A DNA stretch of 64,000 nucleotides from Hermodice carunculata (Eukaryota; Annelida; Polychaeta; Eunicida; Amphinomidae): positions 77,426,914 through 77,490,913 of the forward strand of contig OZ026623.1 in NCBI GenBank assembly GCA_964020975.1, in the 5' to 3' direction. Shown piece after piece: positions 60,019-64,000 of this stretch; positions within the stretch are counted from its first letter, which is position 1, and each line of letters begins with the position of its first letter. Both the position numbers and the translations under genes were made by a program. Below the pieces are notes generated by a model. It saw nothing but the letters and a program-made list of their open reading frames with translations, had not been told where the DNA came from and searched no databases.

Positions 60019-60710
60019 AGAATTTCTTTTCAAATCTTGGTTTATGAGAAGAGCCTTTTGAGTTTTATGCTTCAAAGCTAGAATGTGCACTTCTATAAGC
60101 TTTGTGATCATTCTTGTAAATATAAAAACATTAAAGTTAATCTGTGATTGAAAAAAATGCTGTGGCCGCAGCGAAAGCACCTTTTGGACGTGGCAGACTT
60201 AAATGCCAAGTGTCAGTGATCCAGTTGAAATAAATATGTTTAAAAAAACATACAAACAAATCGAATCTGTCAATCCTGAATTTTAACTGTGGACTGAAAA
60301 CACACCCACACACATATTATATATGTATATATATTCTGAAACTAATGGATCTGTATACATGTTGGCATTAGGATGGACGAAATGTATTTTCAAACAGAAT
60401 TCAAATAAGATATTACGATTTAGATAGTAGACACTACATCAGTTTGTATTATACGGAAATATATATCCGTACTTTTTTTACATAAATTTCATCGCTGATC
60501 TGCGCTGCTTTTCCGTTTAACCCCCAAATTTGATAAGTTTAAAAAACAAGCCCTATTTCTTACAAGTCATGAATTCAAACTCGAATTTTTCCTCTCTCTC
60601 TTGAAACAGCGGGTGGCTTATAGGCTATAAGTGAAGAGATGAGGATTAAGATGACAGGATGTCTTTCCTTGGTTGACGAGAACAACGATTATAAGTTTTA
60701 ACTAACAAAG

Positions 60711-60898
60711 AGAAGAGAAGAGAAGAGAAGAGAAGAGAAGAGAAGAGAAGAGAAGAGAAGAGAAGAGAAGAGAAGGGAAGGGAAGGGAAGGGAAGGGAAG
60801 GGAAGGGAAGGGAAGGGAAGGGAAGGGAAGGGAAGGGAAGGGAAGGGAAGGGGAGGGGAGGGGAGAGGAGAGGAGAGGAGAGCAGAGAAGAGAAAAGA
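60711..60898. repeat. (GAGAA)n/(GGGAA)n array, copy 2
   Basis: Same order of unit types as copy 1 with different unit numbers: GAGAA fewer, GGGAA slightly more. Confidence 0.97.
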
Positions 60899-61099
60899 GA
60901 ATTTCTTTTCAAATCTTGGTTTATGAGAAGAGCCTTTTGAGTTTTATGCTTCAAAGCTAGAATGTGCACTTCTATAAGCTTTGTGATCATTCTTGTAAAT
61001 ATAAAAACATTAAAGTTAATCTGTGATTGAAAAAAATGCTGTGGCCGCAGCGAAAGCACCTTTTGGACGTGGCAGACTTAAATGCCAAGTGTCAGCATG

Positions 61100-61345
61100 C
61101 CAGGAAGTGTTTGAGTGATCGCCGCTCTTGCTTAAAGGTCCCAAACGCCACAAGATTTATTTTTCGTTCAAAGTGAAGGACTTGGCGCATCAGAGCACTT
61201 TTCTGAAGAAAATTTTCCATATTCGCACAGGAAAATAACTTAATTTGCAAAAGAATTTTGTTGCCCATGACGTGCCCGAAGTTGACAAGTTTGCGCCTTT
61301 TTGGCCATCAAGCGGGCACTGGGTCAAGACGTCACGAAATAGTCC
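61100..61345 (-). repeat. Inverted partner of the 53640-53880 repeat
   Basis: Shares GGTCCCAAACGCC, TTCAAAGTGAAGGACTT, CCATATTCGCACAGGAAAAT and GGCCATCAAGCGGGC with the reverse complement of the left copy. Confidence 0.75.
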
Positions 61346-61349
61346 GGAG

Positions 61350-62892
61350 GCCAGATCGAGAAAAGTCTCTTAGTTTCAGAGTAACCTTGCTCACGTGGAC
61401 CCAAAGATGAAACTAATTTTGTTTGATACGCAACACCTTGGGCCATATAAATATGCGGCAAGATTTAAAAACAAAACAAAACAAAACAAAAAACTGTAAA
61501 AATCTGGAAAAATTGGGAAATTTGGAGTCAAATGTTAAAAATGCAGAAAAATATTATACGTACCATATTTTACTAAATTTGTTGAAAGTGTGAGATATTT
61601 TCACAAAATACAGAGCTGAAATTTTTAATACATTCACAAAGGTAGAGGAAGTCCAGGATACATTAATGGAAAGTCATTCTGTTGCAGGTCAAGGTCATCA
61701 TAATTGACCTTAAAAGCTGAAAACGTGAAAAGTTAGCCGAAAGACGCATTTTCAATTCATCCTGAAATTTTGTGTGGGTCGTCCAAAGGATAAACTTGTA
61801 CATTTTGATAGACAATGTCCTTATGCACAAAGCCATTGTAGCTGCATCCCAAATTGGAATAACGAAAGTTACAAAAAATGAGGTTATAGGTCAAAATAGC
61901 AACACAGTTATATTCCAAGTATGTCAGCCCAAACTTGTTATAAGTCGTATTTTACAAAATAGGAAGAAAAATAGTTTATGAAAGACACACATATTTGTAT
62001 ATCATTAATAATTACGTAATGTATGTTCTGCCATAAGGTCAAGGTCACTGATATTGAATTTTGCAAAAAAAAGTAACATGTAAGGGAAGACCCTAGTTTT
62101 ATTCCTTTTCCAAGACTACCTCGTTAACTAGAAAAAATGGAAACTATGAAGTCTAAGATTGGAACAGTTTAGTTTCATGACTTAGCCACACGTACTTGTA
62201 TAATTTTAGTAATTTAAGTCTCTGAAGCATTAGTTATGATCTCTTAATCTGATCACCAGATTTTGAAAATTAAAAGACCACTGGTTGCGGGAGTTTAAAT
62301 TTGTGCCGTCTGGCGCCTTTGCTCCTCTCTTTGCAACTAGATTGAAGATGGAAGAGGATAGTCCATTTCGAAAGTGCAACCATGTGATATTCTGTACAAT
62401 AATATTCAGCACAATTTATTCTATATTTCTTTTCGTCAAAATATACATTCTACCTGAATTTTAGGAAGCTGGACATTCAAGCTTGCACCTTCTATTGCAG
62501 CATATTTCTCTTTAATCTATAGCATCAAAATATGTTTTAAATTGCTCATTTTACCTGAAAGTATTATAAAAGTTTACCTAAGTAGTTCATGTCATCATTC
62601 ATTAAGCGCATTTCTATTGTGAAACCGTATACTATGCATTGAAACTTGCAAGTTAAGCCTGATCTGACACGACTGTAAAACTAAGTAGATAAATGTTTAA
62701 TATATGGTGGGCATAAACTGACAACAAACTGATGACATTCCTGTTCTAGAGATGCACAGCTAATCAAAATTATTTTCTGCAAGAATTCCCGTGATGTGGG
62801 GCATCAGCGAAAATGACAGCACAGTGAAACCAAGTCAATTTACATGGTACAAATCACGATTGTCTTGCACTCATGGAACTGTACTGAAAAAA
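61350..62892. other. Intergenic, nothing recognised
   Basis: Contains scattered GGTCAAGGTCA motifs (61687, 62037) of the kind found in the repeats but no clear element ends or coding sequence. Confidence 0.5.
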
Positions 62893-64000
62893 ACAAGAGA
62901 GCTGTGTGAACAGCCCATGCTCAGCTGATCTTGACATTCATCACACTTGCAGTCCATGAACTTAGGAAAGGATCAAGGTCACCCATGTTCTGAGTAAGTC
63001 TGACCTTTATAGAAGAACACTAACATGTGCAACATCAAGGATCAAGAAGTTCTCAAGTTATAATGAAGAGTAAAATTCATGTATGTTTCACTGTGACCCC
63101 AGAAACGAGGTCAAGGTCATTCATGTACTGTCTAAGCATGACTTTCATACAGAAACATTAACATGTGCATTATCACGGTACTAACTCAAAACAGATCTCA
63201 AATTATCAAGTAAACATTAAATTTCGTGTCAGTTGTCCTCAGAATTAGCATTAGAATGCCCACTGACTTACATAGTAATCAATAGGAAAGCTGCATTGAC
63301 CGATAAGTACCCGAATTGAAAAAAAAAACCCTTAAAAATCAGGAATCCAAAGCAGTGCCACCTAGTAAAAACTTTGTCCCTTCCACAATAACATATCCAT
63401 CATATTTCAGCTTCATCTGAGTGACGGTTCTGAGAACAAGTGAATAGCAAAACCATACAAAAAATAGAAAAAAAAATTGCAGGGCCACGTGGTGAACAAA
63501 TTGGGAACTAGGTGTCCCTGGGAGTGTCTATGTACGATATCAAAGCAATAGGATGTATTCGTATTTAAATGCGGTCCTACTCTAACACCTATTGATCAAA
63601 AGAGGGAGCCACGTCCATCAGGGCAGATCCATGTATTTAGCGTGGTCAAAAGTACTTTCTCAATAAAATGAACAACACAAACACAGAATAATCCGAAGAA
63701 AATGTATTAGCTTATATGTGAAACATAATGCCTAAATTGATTAGAAATGGGCTCTCTTTTGATTGAAAAGGTGTTATTTATGGATGTTTATGCAATATAT
63801 AATACAAATCTGCCCTGATCATGGTGGAAGCACAGGTCTTTTTTCCCCGGGAACACAGGCAGTGAGCAGGGGCGCAGTTAAATATGAATGTCTCGTATTG
63901 GGTGGGCGGATTCAGAGGAGAAGAGTTTTTAAGGTTTGCCCCCCAAAAAACAACAAAATTCATAAAAAAAATCCAAAAATCAATAAAGTGTGACCTTTCA
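62893..64000 (+). mobile_element. Family C pearl/Helentron-like element, second copy, cut by window edge
   Basis: Begins ACAAGAGAGCTGTGTGAACA and follows the element at 15936 closely (GAATTAGCATTAGAATGCCC, CTGAGTGACGGTTCTGAGAA). A non-matching segment at about 63550-63890 interrupts it, then the alignment resumes with GGTTTGCCCCCCAAAAAA. Same orientation as the first copy. Confidence 0.75.

Larger units (their letters stand above)
59461..61096. repeat. Recent tandem duplication, two copies
   Basis: Copy 1 (59461-60213) and copy 2 (60214-61096) begin with GTGATCCAGTTGAAA and are nearly identical outside their GAGAA arrays. Copy 2 has about 147 extra bases (60305-60450) absent from copy 1. Confidence 0.95.

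Noticed and set aside
59794-60180. Proline/serine-rich frames at the GAGAA arrays (also 60646-61059)
   Set aside because: Period-5 repeat stays open in several frames; no homology or splice context.

Overview
The window is genomic DNA of a marine invertebrate animal. It has spliced metazoan genes with GT-AG introns, dense microsatellites, many LINE pieces and MITEs, and Helentron-like repeats rich in AAGGTCA motifs. Repeats of this style are familiar from molluscs and other lophotrochozoans, but amphioxus cannot be excluded from sequence alone. A 200-N assembly gap lies at 43448-43647.

Positions 1-28725 are filled by one minus-strand gene, the exocyst subunit EXOC3 (Sec6). I traced 22 coding exons by homology and splice sites. 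Every exon phase fits its neighbours, giving 726 in-frame codons, with a possible terminal exon at 420-524. Its introns hold most of the left half's repeats: TTAA-flanked hairpin MITEs, TA-flanked MITEs, LINE tails, Helentron/pearl-like elements, minisatellites abutting two consecutive 5' splice sites, and two hammerhead ribozyme motifs, one of them in sense orientation within intron 14.

Positions 28726-46860 are intergenic and repeat-rich. They hold a roughly 510 bp TIR element, a minus-strand LINE (ORF1-like, endonuclease and reverse transcriptase parts, 31.46-34.6 kb) next to a plus-strand LINE piece, a roughly 6.7 kb unit with long inverted arms (37.43-44.18 kb) enclosing a 72-bp satellite that switches orientation, further LINE pieces, and large microsatellites.

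Positions 46861-51368 hold a complete three-exon minus-strand TMEM26-like membrane protein gene (333 codons plus stop), with a roughly 1.25 kb Helitron/Helentron-like element downstream of the first exon. To the right, 51.8-64.0 kb has no gene I can support. It contains more copies of the same repeat families, clustered nuclear-receptor half-sites, a recent tandem duplication with GAGAA arrays (59.46-61.10 kb), and a second copy of the pearl-like element running off the right edge.

The two genes (vesicle tethering and a multi-pass membrane protein) show no sign of functional linkage beyond shared strand. No tRNA, rRNA or CRISPR array was seen.
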